DNA of 51,840 bases from Promethearchaeota archaeon. Its GTDB lineage: Archaea; Asgardarchaeota; Lokiarchaeia; Sigyniarchaeales; SOKP01. Positions 7,738 through 17,221 of this stretch are shown here, piece by piece. The stretch's first letter is position 1. The number at the start of each line of letters is the position of its first letter. The notes beneath the pieces were generated by a model. That model had not been told where the DNA came from. It saw only the letters and a list, made by a program, of their open reading frames with translations, and made no database searches. The position numbers and the translations under genes were made by a program. The DNA lies in contig JAGXOA010000192.1 of NCBI GenBank assembly GCA_019894715.1, positions 1 to 51,840 of the forward strand, given 5' to 3'.

Positions 7738-9993
7738 TTATATAACCCAATACAGAGGTTCTACTATTCCATCAGTACTTTTAGACGAGCATACCCTATT
7801 TAGATATGGCAAATTATAATATTCTTGAATCTGTGTTTGATTCAAACTATCATAAAATGTCCATCCCCCATATACCAGATAATAATCTGTCAGGAATATG
7901 TAGAAATTTGTATTGTAATCACTCTTTAGTTTCTGTAATATATTTGTATTATTAAAAATATGTTGTCCTGGTTCTAGAATACTTGAATTTACATATATAA
8001 TATAATGCACACTATCTAATCCAAGGGACTCGTTATTTTGATCATAAGGATAATCATAATACATAATACCATAATGCCATCCAAATTCGATTGATACTAA
8101 TCCTTTATCTGAAGTGTATTCACTATACCAATAAATTGTATTTAATTCTCTTCTTTCAAGACTAAAATGCCTAAAAACAGTATTATTATAAGAAAAAGCA
8201 GAGATTAATGAGAAGAAAATGATTAATGTGATAATAATTGAGAACTTTTTATATTCAAATGCTTTAATTTTAATTAGTTTATGGATATAAGAAAGGAATC
8301 CTATCACCATCGTAGGAGAACTAAGATGTAAAATTCTTAACCAAAAACCTTTAACAATAAAAAACATATCATAAATTAGAGCAGCGAATATTAATAGACC
8401 AAGCCCCACCAGCCAAATAATTAGGACTTTTCCTTTAGAAATTTGTTGAAATATTACAAATCCCCAAATTGCAAAAAAGGCAAAAATAAATATTTCTATG
8501 GAAGTAATAGCACTTATAATATCTAAATTTAGTGAAAAGAAATTACCAATCATAAATATGATAGATAAAAATGATACTATAATTATTGATAAAGGTATAA
8601 TGATTTTATTCTCAAAATCTAGATATTTTTTAAATTCTCGTGATTTCATTTCAAAGAATTCAATTTTTCCAAATTTCATTGATTTATGAAATGATCTAAT
8701 GATTGGTAATAATACCACAACTAAAGCTATCAATAATAAAAAGTAATAAAAGAGGGGAAGATCAAGGAAATTTGAGAAGACATAAAAATGTCCTACTCCT
8801 ATATTTAATGAAAAAAATACAAGAATTATACCTACCAAAAAACATAAGATAATGAAATCAATACCTCTTCTATAATCTTTTAGAAAATAGATTAGATATA
8901 TCCATAAAAAGGAGATTAATAAAATAACTGTGACTAATGAATGGGTAATCAAAGAACTCAAAAAGATCATAACAATTAGAGTATAGGAAATAATGAGATT
9001 TGCATAGATATTTTCTTTTTTAATGGTTTTAAGTTCAGTAAACTCACTAATTCTGAGATATAATATGAAAAATATTGTTAATCCTTGTAAAACGGTTAGG
9101 CTTTCTGGCCAGAATAAATGCATAATTCCTCCGAAACCTAGAGATGAAAATTCTAAAATAAATACTCCAAAAATAGCGATATTTTGATTTTTAAATATCC
9201 TTTTTAGAATAATATATAAAATCATAGCCGATATTGGGAATGTATAAAAGACATAAAACCTTGGGATTAATAGGATATCTATACCTGAGAAAAAATGAAA
9301 AACAGCACTATAAATATGTAAACCCATTGCACCAAAATATTCGTTATGTGGTACTACGTTCTTTTCTGTAATAAACCGAATAATTGAAACATGAAGCCAT
9401 GAATCTGTACCTAGAAAAATGCTTGCAGAAAACAAATTAAATATACAAATTAAAAATAGAAAAATAATAAGCAAAAGGTGATTAAATGAAATTTTCCTTT
9501 TTATGAAATTCAATAATGAGAAATTATCACAAAAATCCGTATATTCCTTAGAATTCTTTTCTACAGTTAAAAATCCTTGATAATTAGAATTCTGTAATTG
9601 AATTAAGGAATAGATAAAAATAACTGTAAAGGTTATTATAGTCATTATAACATAATAATATGATGTTATAGCTAATCCTGTAAATGATCCAAAGTATCCG
9701 ATTATGATATAAAATGATAAATTTACAATGATTGTTAATGTTAATCTCTCCAATATATTAATTTTCCATCTTTTTAATAAATAAAAAAAAAGTGGATAAG
9801 AAGGTAAGAATAAGAGAGTAAATAATGAACTAAAGTAGTATATTATATTATTAATATTTAAATTAAAGATTTGAAATATTATCATAATACATGAAATCAA
9901 TGATATAACAAAGCTAAACAAAATTCGATTATTATAAATCGAAATAATTAATGGATTTAATTTATTTCTTGCTTCATTCATTTTTTTTTTCAT
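7738..9993 (-). CDS. GT-C-like multi-pass membrane glycosyltransferase candidate
   Basis: A 751-residue protein with about 14 or more hydrophobic segments. Four helices (about 20-135) precede a small polar insert. A helix at 172-192 then leads to GTDSWLH (195-201) in the first outer loop. Such an acidic motif in that loop is the signature of GT-C enzymes such as AglB/Stt3 and related mannosyltransferases. The last 120 residues form a soluble outer domain. The WWDYG motif of oligosaccharyltransferases is absent, so it is unlikely to be the protein N-glycosylation enzyme. It may instead add a sugar from a lipid-phosphate donor or transfer a glycan to another acceptor. It is the last gene of a minus-strand operon behind two sugar epimerases (20-base gap). 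Confidence 0.6.
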   Translation of the reverse strand: MKKKMNEARNKLNPLIISIYNNRILFSFVISLISCIMIIFQIFNLNINNIIYYFSSLFTLLFLPSYPLFFYLLKRWKINILERLTLTIIVNLSFYIIIGYFGSFTGLAITSYYYVIMTIITFTVIFIYSLIQLQNSNYQGFLTVEKNSKEYTDFCDNFSLLNFIKRKISFNHLLLIIFLFLICIFNLFSASIFLGTDSWLHVSIIRFITEKNVVPHNEYFGAMGLHIYSAVFHFFSGIDILLIPRFYVFYTFPISAMILYIILKRIFKNQNIAIFGVFILEFSSLGFGGIMHLFWPESLTVLQGLTIFFILYLRISEFTELKTIKKENIYANLIISYTLIVMIFLSSLITHSLVTVILLISFLWIYLIYFLKDYRRGIDFIILCFLVGIILVFFSLNIGVGHFYVFSNFLDLPLFYYFLLLIALVVVLLPIIRSFHKSMKFGKIEFFEMKSREFKKYLDFENKIIIPLSIIIVSFLSIIFMIGNFFSLNLDIISAITSIEIFIFAFFAIWGFVIFQQISKGKVLIIWLVGLGLLIFAALIYDMFFIVKGFWLRILHLSSPTMVIGFLSYIHKLIKIKAFEYKKFSIIITLIIFFSLISAFSYNNTVFRHFSLERRELNTIYWYSEYTSDKGLVSIEFGWHYGIMYYDYPYDQNNESLGLDSVHYIIYVNSSILEPGQHIFNNTNILQKLKSDYNTNFYIFLTDYYLVYGGWTFYDSLNQTQIQEYYNLPYLNRVCSSKSTDGIVEPLYWVI

Positions 9994-10013
9994 TTTTTGA
10001 TTTATTATTATTA

Positions 10014-10982
10014 TTATTTATCTACAAAATATTTAAAATAATCTTTTAATCCTTCTTCATGATTATACTTTGGAATAAATCCAAGGATTTCTTTAGCTTT
10101 ATTATTATCACAATAACTATGTAATATATCACCAATTCTCTGCTCAGCATATTGGATTTTTAAATTATTTTTATTTGTTATTTTTAATAATAGTTCTGCA
10201 ATTGCATTCAAACTAATTGGAAACCCTAATCCTATATTAAAGACATCTCCAGAATTCTTTATTTCAGAAGCTAATAAATTAGCATTAATTATATCTTTTA
10301 CATAGATAAAATCTCTTGATTGAGTTCCATCACCAAAGATCAGTAGATCCTCATTCCTGACTATTTTTCCAAGCCAAATAGCAATTACTCCACTATAAGG
10401 AGAATCTTTTTGCCTTGGTCCAAAAACATTAAAATAACGTAAAGTAGTTGTTTTTAATCCATAAACATGATGGTATGATTGCATATAAGCTTCACCAGCT
10501 AATTTAGAGACCCCATATGGAGAAATTGGCAAACATCTCATATCTTCTTTTTTTGGTAAATTGGGATCATCACCATATATTGCAGCACTGGAGGCAAATA
10601 CGATTTTTTCAATGTCTCTTTTTCTTGAAGCATTCAAGATATTTAAAATACCATTAACATTGATATCATTGCAAGAATCTGGCATTTTAATTGATTGAGG
10701 AACACTTGTGAAAGCTGCTTGATGAAATATAACATCTATATCTTGAAAAATATCTAAGAGAAAATCTAAATCTCTAATATCACCACTGTAAAATTTAAAT
10801 TTAGGGGCTTTAAAAGCTTTAGATAAATTTTCTTTTCTTCCAGTAAGAAAATTATCAATTCCAATCACTTCTGCTCCTAATTCTAATAATTTATCTGCTA
10901 AATTACTTCCTATAAAACCAGCAACTCCTGTTATAACTACTTTTTTACCTTGGAAATCCATTAAATCACTTTTTTTCTTCAT
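10014..10982 (-). CDS. NAD-dependent nucleotide-sugar epimerase (extended SDR, GalE/WbpP-like)
   Basis: A 322-residue extended short-chain dehydrogenase. The NAD motif GVAGFIGS lies near residue 19 and IDNFLTGRKENL follows the second strand. The catalytic region reads SSAAIYGDD with YGVSK as the Tyr-x-x-x-Lys pair. The Glu of 4,6-dehydratases is not present after the Ser, so epimerisation is the more likely reaction, for example UDP-glucose/UDP-GlcNAc 4-epimerase. FGPRQ and RDFIYVKDI are the usual substrate-domain motifs. It starts seven bases after the upstream epimerase and ends 20 bases before the GT-C-like gene, so all three are probably one transcript. The exact sugar is not decidable. 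Confidence 0.8.
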   Translation of the reverse strand: MKKKSDLMDFQGKKVVITGVAGFIGSNLADKLLELGAEVIGIDNFLTGRKENLSKAFKAPKFKFYSGDIRDLDFLLDIFQDIDVIFHQAAFTSVPQSIKMPDSCNDINVNGILNILNASRKRDIEKIVFASSAAIYGDDPNLPKKEDMRCLPISPYGVSKLAGEAYMQSYHHVYGLKTTTLRYFNVFGPRQKDSPYSGVIAIWLGKIVRNEDLLIFGDGTQSRDFIYVKDIINANLLASEIKNSGDVFNIGLGFPISLNAIAELLLKITNKNNLKIQYAEQRIGDILHSYCDNNKAKEILGFIPKYNHEEGLKDYFKYFVDK

Positions 10983-10989
10983 TATAAAA

Positions 10990-11958
10990 TTATCTTGAAT
11001 GGAACAAATTTTTCTGCCAAGAATTTGTATACTCTAATCCTTGATCGATATTTATTTTAGGAGAATAGTCTAAAATTTTCTTTGCTTTTTCTATATTTGA
11101 AAAAGTTTTGTCAACCTCTCCTCTCTGTTTATTAACATATTTGACTTTTTTTGGTCTATTTGTCAATTTATACATTTTATCTACTAAATTGTTTATAGAA
11201 ATTTGATTAGAATTACCTAAATTAAAAATCTCACCTGAAGAATCATTGCTTTCTGCTGCCAAGATTAAACCATCAATAACATCGCTAATGTAAATAAAAT
11301 CTCTGATTTGCTCTCCATCTCCATAAATTGTAATTTCTTTATCTTGATAAATGAGATCAAAAAACTTTCTAATAGCCATATCAGGTCTACCATTTGGACC
11401 ATATACTGTGCTAAATCTTAATGTACAAATAGGTAATTTATAATGTAAATGATAATAATTCGCATATAATTCACCGCACAATTTTGAAATAGCATAAGGT
11501 GAAATTGGATTTTTTGGATGTTCTTCATCAGTTGGTACATATATGGGATTTCCATATACAGAGGATGATGATGCAAAAATAGTTTTTTGAATATTATGAT
11601 TTAAAGCATAATCAAAAATATTTATTGAACTTATAATATTATTTTTTGATATCTTACTAATATGTTTTAAAGAATGTCGAACATTAGCTTGGGCAGCTAA
11701 ATGAAATATTATATCAATTTCATAATCAAATTTTTCTAATACTGATTTTTTTATAAGATCTCCTTTTATAATATTATAGTCTTCCTTATGGTTATAATTC
11801 GCCACAATACCATTTAATTGCTCTTCTTTACCCAAATAATAATCATTGAAATCATCTATCACTAAAACGAAATTATTCTCATAAAGTAATTTATTAACTA
11901 GATTAGATCCTATAAATCCTGCTCCTCCAGTTATTAAAATATTTTTATTTTTTATCAT
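10990..11958 (-). CDS. NAD-dependent nucleotide-sugar epimerase (UDP-glucuronate 4-epimerase-like)
   Basis: A 322-residue extended SDR and first gene of the three-gene minus-strand operon. It has GGAGFIGSNL (about 10-19), HLAAQANVRHS, SSSSVYGNP and the catalytic YAISK. STVYGPNGRPDMAIRKF resembles the UDP-glucuronate 4-epimerase group, where the Arg-Pro-Asp-Met-Ala segment is typical. RDFIYISDVI closes the substrate domain. The pair of SDRs beside a membrane glycosyltransferase suggests supply of a particular nucleotide sugar or its lipid-linked form. It is only about 30 percent similar by eye to the adjacent epimerase, so this is not a recent duplication. Confidence 0.8.
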   Translation of the reverse strand: MIKNKNILITGGAGFIGSNLVNKLLYENNFVLVIDDFNDYYLGKEEQLNGIVANYNHKEDYNIIKGDLIKKSVLEKFDYEIDIIFHLAAQANVRHSLKHISKISKNNIISSINIFDYALNHNIQKTIFASSSSVYGNPIYVPTDEEHPKNPISPYAISKLCGELYANYYHLHYKLPICTLRFSTVYGPNGRPDMAIRKFFDLIYQDKEITIYGDGEQIRDFIYISDVIDGLILAAESNDSSGEIFNLGNSNQISINNLVDKMYKLTNRPKKVKYVNKQRGEVDKTFSNIEKAKKILDYSPKINIDQGLEYTNSWQKNLFHSR

Positions 11959-12194
11959 AAAAGGTTCTATTACCTAAAACATATATCTTTCCAATATTGA
12001 TTATTGAAATTATCTATCCTTATTTAATACTTCTATTCATATTTTCTATGTTTATTTTCTCTTATTTTTTATAATCCCTTATAAAATTCAAATAATCTCT
12101 CTTTCTCTCTCATTGGAATTCATTTTTATATTTGTGGTGCTATAGTAACTCATGGGTTTGTAATTTCTCTTGGTCATAGAAAAATAACTATGAT

Positions 12195-12484
12195 CTTAAC
12201 ATTTATCACATAAACAAAAGAAAACCCAATCCTTTAGGGATGGGAAGAATTTTGTTAAAAAAATATTGCAAAAATCACTAATCGATATCGTACCCTATTT
12301 TTAAATATAGGAAAAACTCTATATTAAGTATTGATGATAAATTAGATAACCAATAATTAATCATCATACTACCTTAGGGACTACGGGATGATAAGCGTTT
12401 AGAGAAACTATAAGACTCAAGTAATCCATTGAACTCGTTTCGATGAATTAAGAATCCAACACCTTTAGGTGATGGTGGGTCAAA
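12195..12484 (+). mobile_element. non-autonomous IS200/IS605-like element (no transposase)
   Basis: The left part carries an imperfect hairpin, CCCAATCC-TTTA-GGGATGGG (12225-12244). The right part carries CCAACACC-TTTA-GGTGATGG (12456-12475). Both have a TTTA loop and a single A-A mismatch at the same stem position, which is typical of the subterminal hairpins of IS608-like elements. The right end finishes GTGGGTCAA, like IS605-family right ends. The sequence before it (AACTCGTTTCGATGAATTAAGAATCC) resembles the region downstream of tnpB. There is no room for tnpA or tnpB, so this would be a MITE/PATE-like derivative. The outer left boundary (about 12195-12200) is a guess. Confidence 0.6.
12370..12483 (+). 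ncRNA. possible omega-RNA-like right-end RNA of the IS605 element
   Basis: Right-end sequences of tnpB elements encode guide RNAs whose scaffold ends in the right-end hairpin and TCAA, with the guide read from flanking DNA. The segment from about 12370 to 12483 has that architecture: G-rich start (AGGGACTACGGG), an unpaired central part, then GAATCC, hairpin and TCAA. The flank after 12483 would be the guide. There is no tnpB here, so function in trans with another copy is speculation. Confidence 0.35.
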
Positions 12485-12796
12485 AGTGGAGTATCTAACA
12501 TATTATATAATTATTTATTTGTCTTTTTTTTTTGCTTTCTTTGGTATTTTTTATTACACTATATTAGTTCATATATTCTAATACTCTTATTATATTTCAT
12601 AAGATAATTTATAAAAAAAGATATCAAATTTGATTATAAAAATTAGAAGCTTATTTTGATATTATCATACAGAATCTCTTTTTTATTTTTTTTTTAACTT
12701 TAGATTAAATATTTTAAAGAAAAAACCATTTCAATTGACTCAATAGTCTTTTTTATCATAAATTTAGCCAATCTTTTTATGTAGAATTATGAAAAG

Positions 12797-13639
12797 CTAT
12801 AATTTCAAAATTCTTGAAAAATATTTGATATATATTTTATACATTACCAATGTTAATCTTGGAAATAAAATCAGTATCTTTAAGAAAAGCCTATTTAATT
12901 TTAGATAAATTGAATCCTTATAACCATATTTTATTATTGCTTTTTTTTGAATTTCAAAAGTGTGTTTTAAAGTTTCTTTGAGAAATCTATTTTTTACTTG
13001 ATTAGTATTTAGTCTATACTTAATTAGAGGTTTGTTTAAATTTTTTAACTTCCATTTCCTTCCTACTCTTAACCAATAATCATAATCTTGACATACAAAC
13101 CATCTTTTATCATAAAAACCTATCTCTTTTATAGTCTTTTTTCTAAGGGTTACACTGGATTGTGTAAAAGGATTAACTCGGGGTATTAATTTTTTAATTT
13201 TATCATTTTCTAAAGGATAATTTCTATTTCCTATTATTTTAGAATCTTCATTAATTATTATTGCATTGGATCCAATCATACCATATTCTTGATTATTTTC
13301 AAGAAAGTCAATTTGTCTTTCTAATCTTTTGCTATATGCTACATCATCGCTATCGATAATTGAGAAATATTTAGCATTTGGTGAACTATACTGAAATCCT
13401 TTATTTCTGGTCTCAACAATTTTTAAATTTTTTTCATTTCTATAACATTTTATTCTACTATCAATTTTAGCATAATTTTGGATTATATTCCAACTATCAT
13501 CTGTTGAGCAATCGTCAATTATAATGTACTCAAAATTAGTATATGTTTGGTTGATAATACTCTCAATTGTTTCAGATATAAACTTTGATTTATTATAATT
13601 TGGTGTGAAAATCGTTATAAAAGGTTGATTTTTCTCCAT
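12797..13639 (-). CDS. family 2 glycosyltransferase
   Basis: A 280-residue GT-A enzyme. ITIFTPNYNKSKFI opens the fold and IIDDCSTDDSW is the nucleotide-binding segment. IIDSDDV supplies the metal-binding acidic motif, and CQDYDYWLRVGRKW is the family's usual acceptor-side Asp motif. The C terminus carries basic and hydrophobic residues that may lie on the membrane. It is alone on the minus strand, divergent from the flippase gene with 256 bases between them. Such enzymes assemble surface polysaccharide on lipid carriers, and the adjacent flippase fits that. Donor and linkage cannot be inferred. Confidence 0.82.
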   Translation of the reverse strand: MEKNQPFITIFTPNYNKSKFISETIESIINQTYTNFEYIIIDDCSTDDSWNIIQNYAKIDSRIKCYRNEKNLKIVETRNKGFQYSSPNAKYFSIIDSDDVAYSKRLERQIDFLENNQEYGMIGSNAIIINEDSKIIGNRNYPLENDKIKKLIPRVNPFTQSSVTLRKKTIKEIGFYDKRWFVCQDYDYWLRVGRKWKLKNLNKPLIKYRLNTNQVKNRFLKETLKHTFEIQKKAIIKYGYKDSIYLKLNRLFLKILILFPRLTLVMYKIYIKYFSRILKL

Positions 13640-13895
13640 TTTTTTCAGTGTGCAATTATAATTGTTGATATTGTTATTTTATCTAAACCTTGTATGTCAA
13701 AAATAAATCCTTAATTCTACTAAAATTTACTTATAATTTAATTTTTTTACCTACTATTACTCATTTTTTTTTATTTACAGAAAATCTGAAAATTTAAAAG
13801 ATTTATTATCAAAAAACTCGTTAAAATTGCTCTAAAATAAAAAAAAATACATTTTGTTTAACTTTTTATTATTTATAATTTTATAAAAGTAAATA

Positions 13896-15161
13896 ATGAA
13901 GAATATAAAATCATTCCTCCAACAGTATCAAATTCTTGGAAAAAACTTAATTTGGAGAATTTTTCAAAAACTTAGTAAAGTAATTATTGATTTTATGCTA
14001 TTATTTATATCTTCTTTACTATTGGGGGATGTTCTTTTTGGAACTTATGAATATTTGTTAATACTTATGGGATTTTTTGTGATTATTGGTGAATTTGGTC
14101 TTAGTGCCTCTGTTGGGAAATATATTGCAGAAAATTCGATTAAAAGTAAGGAAAAAGTTGATTCTGTAATTGCTTCTTCAATTTTTATGTTCTTTATTTA
14201 TTGCTTTATAGTATTTATCGTATTTCTTACATCAAATATCCTTTTTTTTAACCTCAATATAACATATTTTTTATATCTAATAATGTTATTGCTGTTAATA
14301 AGTGCTACAAATCTTTTTGATGGTATATTTATAGGAACAAAACAATTTAAAAAATCATCAATAGTTACTCTTATTCCCGGAGTATTTATCCTACCATTGA
14401 GTTATGTATTGATCAGTAATTACTCAATAAATGGTGCATTATTAACTCATATTATTTATTACTTCCTATTAATCATTTTGATGATTAAATTCACTCACAT
14501 TAAAAATATGCATTATGATAAAGAATTTATAAGTAAAATATTACGATATTCTCTCATAATTGGATTTGCAGGGATAGGATCATTTTTATATACAAATATT
14601 GATGCCATTATATTACAGCAATATGAATTTACCGTCGAAGTAGGATATTTTCAAATCGCGTTTTATGTATTTAATTTGTTTATCCTTCCCTGTTCTTTAT
14701 TTGGACAAGTAATTAGTCCATATATAGCGCAAAAAGGGATAAAAAGAGAATATAGTAAAATAAATAGCTATTTAAAAAAGATTTGGATAATTGATATCCT
14801 TGGAATCTTAATTGCATTAGGTGGCTTTTTTGTAGGGCCGATTTTTTTTAAGATTTTTTTTCCAGATTATGCTACAAATTCCTTGTTTTCTATTTGGAAT
14901 CTTCTCCTGATATTAATTCCTTTTAAATTTCATAATGCAATACTTATTCATGGATTTATTTATCCTCTTGGTCAAGGTAAAATAACAATGATTCTTACTG
15001 TTATTGGTGGAGTTTTAAATGTATTATTGGACTATATTTTTATTGATTTTATGGGATTCATTGGTGTTATCTATTCTACAGTTATTATTCATGTAATTGT
15101 TGTAATTCTAACTTCGGTTTTCTTCTATTTAAAGAGAAAAAAAAAGAATTACAAGAATTAA
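13896..15161 (+). CDS. Wzx/RfbX-type polysaccharide flippase (MOP superfamily)
   Basis: A 421-residue protein with about 12 membrane helices and short loops, starting with the basic amphipathic KNLIWRIFQKLSKVI segment common to Wzx proteins. YEYLLILMGFF, then GEFGLSASVGKYIAE around residues 67-81, is the recognisable Polysacc_synt motif of helix 2. The C terminus ends in a lysine-rich tail. It would move lipid-linked oligosaccharide across the cytoplasmic membrane. The gene is single, flanked by a divergent family 2 glycosyltransferase, and lies 269 bases before the RWD-RING gene. The right end of the window encodes an ABC-2 exporter, so two export routes may exist. Confidence 0.85.
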   Translation: MKNIKSFLQQYQILGKNLIWRIFQKLSKVIIDFMLLFISSLLLGDVLFGTYEYLLILMGFFVIIGEFGLSASVGKYIAENSIKSKEKVDSVIASSIFMFFIYCFIVFIVFLTSNILFFNLNITYFLYLIMLLLLISATNLFDGIFIGTKQFKKSSIVTLIPGVFILPLSYVLISNYSINGALLTHIIYYFLLIILMIKFTHIKNMHYDKEFISKILRYSLIIGFAGIGSFLYTNIDAIILQQYEFTVEVGYFQIAFYVFNLFILPCSLFGQVISPYIAQKGIKREYSKINSYLKKIWIIDILGILIALGGFFVGPIFFKIFFPDYATNSLFSIWNLLLILIPFKFHNAILIHGFIYPLGQGKITMILTVIGGVLNVLLDYIFIDFMGFIGVIYSTVIIHVIVVILTSVFFYLKRKKKNYKN

Positions 15162-15390
15162 TTAAAAGAACCTATAATTTTTTAAAATGTTTGTTTGGAT
15201 TTTTACTCTTTTGTGTGGTGACTACTTTTTCTATCTTTCCTTAATTGATAAGGTCTTTTATTTTTTTACTTTATTTTTTTTAAAGGCATAATTTTATCAT
15301 AGTTCTAAAAATTTCAATTAAGTAAAGAAATTCTTTTACTAAAAGTTTTCCCTCTATTAGAAAACATTTTTAATATTCTGTTAGTATTCT

Positions 15391-15400
15391 ATTTATAAAG
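15391..15400 (+). promoter_or_regulatory. TATA-like promoter element of the RWD-RING gene
   Basis: ATTTATAAAG lies 30-39 bases before the ATG at 15430, close to a consensus archaeal TATA box. Transcription would then begin within a few bases of the start codon, giving a leaderless or nearly leaderless mRNA. No Shine-Dalgarno sequence is visible. The rest of the 268-base gap is featureless. Confidence 0.4.
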
Positions 15401-15429
15401 ATTAATTAATTGACATAAAAGCTGATTTA

Positions 15430-17091
15430 ATGGATAATCAAAGAATTCTAAAAGAAGCGCAAATAATCGCCTCAAAATATTCGTTTTGGATGGTTTCTGG
15501 AGATATAAATCATTTATACGGTTATGTCTATAAGACAGATGAAATTAAATATGAACTTGAAATAAAATTCAGTTCCAATTTTCCTCATTCTCCTCCAGAA
15601 CTTATATTTCATGAAAAAATCAGAAATTTACTTGGTGATATTCAATTAAATACACTATTTAATTGGGATGAGAATCAAAAAGTTGTAAATATTATTGATG
15701 AACTTAAAATGAAAATACAAGAGAGACTGGTTTCTCCTCAAGAAATTCCCGATACTAAAGAACAAAATGATTATATAACCCCCGATATGGATATGTATTC
15801 TTCTGATTTTGAAACAGACCAATATGTTACTCCTACTCTTACAGATAATGATTTTTACTTCGACAATGAAGATAAAATCGAGAAAAATAATCCAAATATT
15901 GAAATGGCAGAAGAAAATAATAATCTTCCTAAAAATATAATAACATCTCCAGAAGAATTATTTGTGGATTCTGATTCAGATTCATTGAAGATTAATACAG
16001 AATTAGGATTAATTCAGCAGGAATATGCTTTTGATCATCAAGGAGATGAAATAGCTGATATTGTTATTTACATGACAATTACATTAACTAAAACATTTTT
16101 AATAAACATTAATTTTTCAAATTATCCAAATAAACCTACTATTATATTACCAAATGAAATAAAATCTATTTTTGGGGATATAAATCAAACATTAACAGCA
16201 TTAAGAAATTGGGAAAAAAAAAATCCTCTTCATATAATTGATATAATTCATGAGCTTGAAAAAAAACTTTCTTCTGTAAAAAAAATAGAGACAGAAGTAA
16301 ATACAATTACCCAAGAATATCAATTTGAAAAGGTATATGGAAGTCTAAGTAAAATTCAAGTAAAGTTGCTAACCTATGGCTTTAAAGAGTATTTTCTAAA
16401 AATGGATTTAGAAACTTTTCCAAAACTGCCAATAATTGAATTAACCCAAGAATTAAGAGACCTTATACGAAAACCTCTAAATGAACTAGAATCAATTAAA
16501 AATTGGGTGGAAAAGGAATCTGAGTCTATTAGTATTTTAAGAGAAGTTTCTTGGTTGATAGATAAACATTCTCGTATCAATTTTGAAATAGATTTGTTAA
16601 GAGAACATTATAAAAATATCAATTATGATATTCTAAGTAATACAATTTATGTAGATATGAAGGGTAAAATGAAATCAGAAGATCTTACCTTCGAATTTAA
16701 AATTGAGTTACCTAAGGATTATCCTATGATGATGCCAAAAATAATTGTAGTAAATGAATTTGACATAGAATCTCATGAAAAGATTAAAAATGACCTAAAT
16801 GCTTCCTTTAAAGACTTTTATAATGATTGGACACCAAATCATTATTTAGTTGATCTTTTTAACATGATTTCCAAGAAAATATTTGAAGTTTCTGTTGTAT
16901 CGTGTGTTATCTGTCATAAAATAGAATGTCCTGAATGTAACGTAAGAATAGCTGGTGCTGAGGGTGATTCATGTCATATTGAATGCCCTTATTGTGAACG
17001 TTCTTATCATAAACATTGTTGGACACAAACAATTAAATCTTTTGGAAAATGTGGATTTTGCTTAAAAACACCTCCACCATCATTCTATTAA
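15430..17091 (+). CDS. protein with four tandem RWD/E2-like domains and a C-terminal RING-type zinc finger
   Basis: A 553-residue soluble protein. Four segments repeat the E2/RWD pattern of an amphipathic helix, a beta meander with a Phe/Tyr-Pro-x-x-Pro turn, and a closing helix: residues 1-100 (NFPHSPPELIF), 186-283 (NYPNKPTIILP), 284-381 (TFPKLPIIELT) and 384-487 (DYPMMMPKIIV). No catalytic Cys of active E2 enzymes follows the turn. The first two domains are separated by an acidic linker (101-185). The C terminus (492-544) has CVIC, CPEC, CPYC, YHKHCW and CGFC zinc ligands resembling a RING or RING-CH finger. RWD-RING proteins in eukaryotes are ubiquitin E3 ligases. A ubiquitin-type E3 or scaffold role in an Asgard archaeon is inferred. 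No ubiquitin, E1 or E2 gene is in this window. Confidence 0.72.
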   Translation: MDNQRILKEAQIIASKYSFWMVSGDINHLYGYVYKTDEIKYELEIKFSSNFPHSPPELIFHEKIRNLLGDIQLNTLFNWDENQKVVNIIDELKMKIQERLVSPQEIPDTKEQNDYITPDMDMYSSDFETDQYVTPTLTDNDFYFDNEDKIEKNNPNIEMAEENNNLPKNIITSPEELFVDSDSDSLKINTELGLIQQEYAFDHQGDEIADIVIYMTITLTKTFLININFSNYPNKPTIILPNEIKSIFGDINQTLTALRNWEKKNPLHIIDIIHELEKKLSSVKKIETEVNTITQEYQFEKVYGSLSKIQVKLLTYGFKEYFLKMDLETFPKLPIIELTQELRDLIRKPLNELESIKNWVEKESESISILREVSWLIDKHSRINFEIDLLREHYKNINYDILSNTIYVDMKGKMKSEDLTFEFKIELPKDYPMMMPKIIVVNEFDIESHEKIKNDLNASFKDFYNDWTPNHYLVDLFNMISKKIFEVSVVSCVICHKIECPECNVRIAGAEGDSCHIECPYCERSYHKHCWTQTIKSFGKCGFCLKTPPPSFY

Positions 17092-17221
17092 TTTGAAAAA
17101 GAAATTCTAAAAAATCAACTTATAAAAAAAGCTAATTAATTATTCTATCAAGATAATTGATAAAATTTTTTAATTTTTCCTTATTATTTAAAATAATTAT
17201 TAAATATAGATTGATGTAATC

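Larger units (their letters stand above)
11959..12796. other. 838-base non-coding stretch with a small mobile element
   Basis: No reading frame above background. The left part (11959-12190) and right part (12490-12796) are plain AT-rich DNA with pyrimidine-rich runs. The middle holds a compact, less AT-rich segment with two TTTA-loop hairpins, described as an IS200/IS605-like non-autonomous element. No tRNA or other RNA gene was recognised. Confidence 0.55.

Noticed and set aside
11959-12796. Possible tRNA or CRISPR array in the long gap
   Set aside because: No cloverleaf or T-loop GTTCGA-type sequence and no regularly spaced direct repeats were found; only the IS605-like hairpins stand out.
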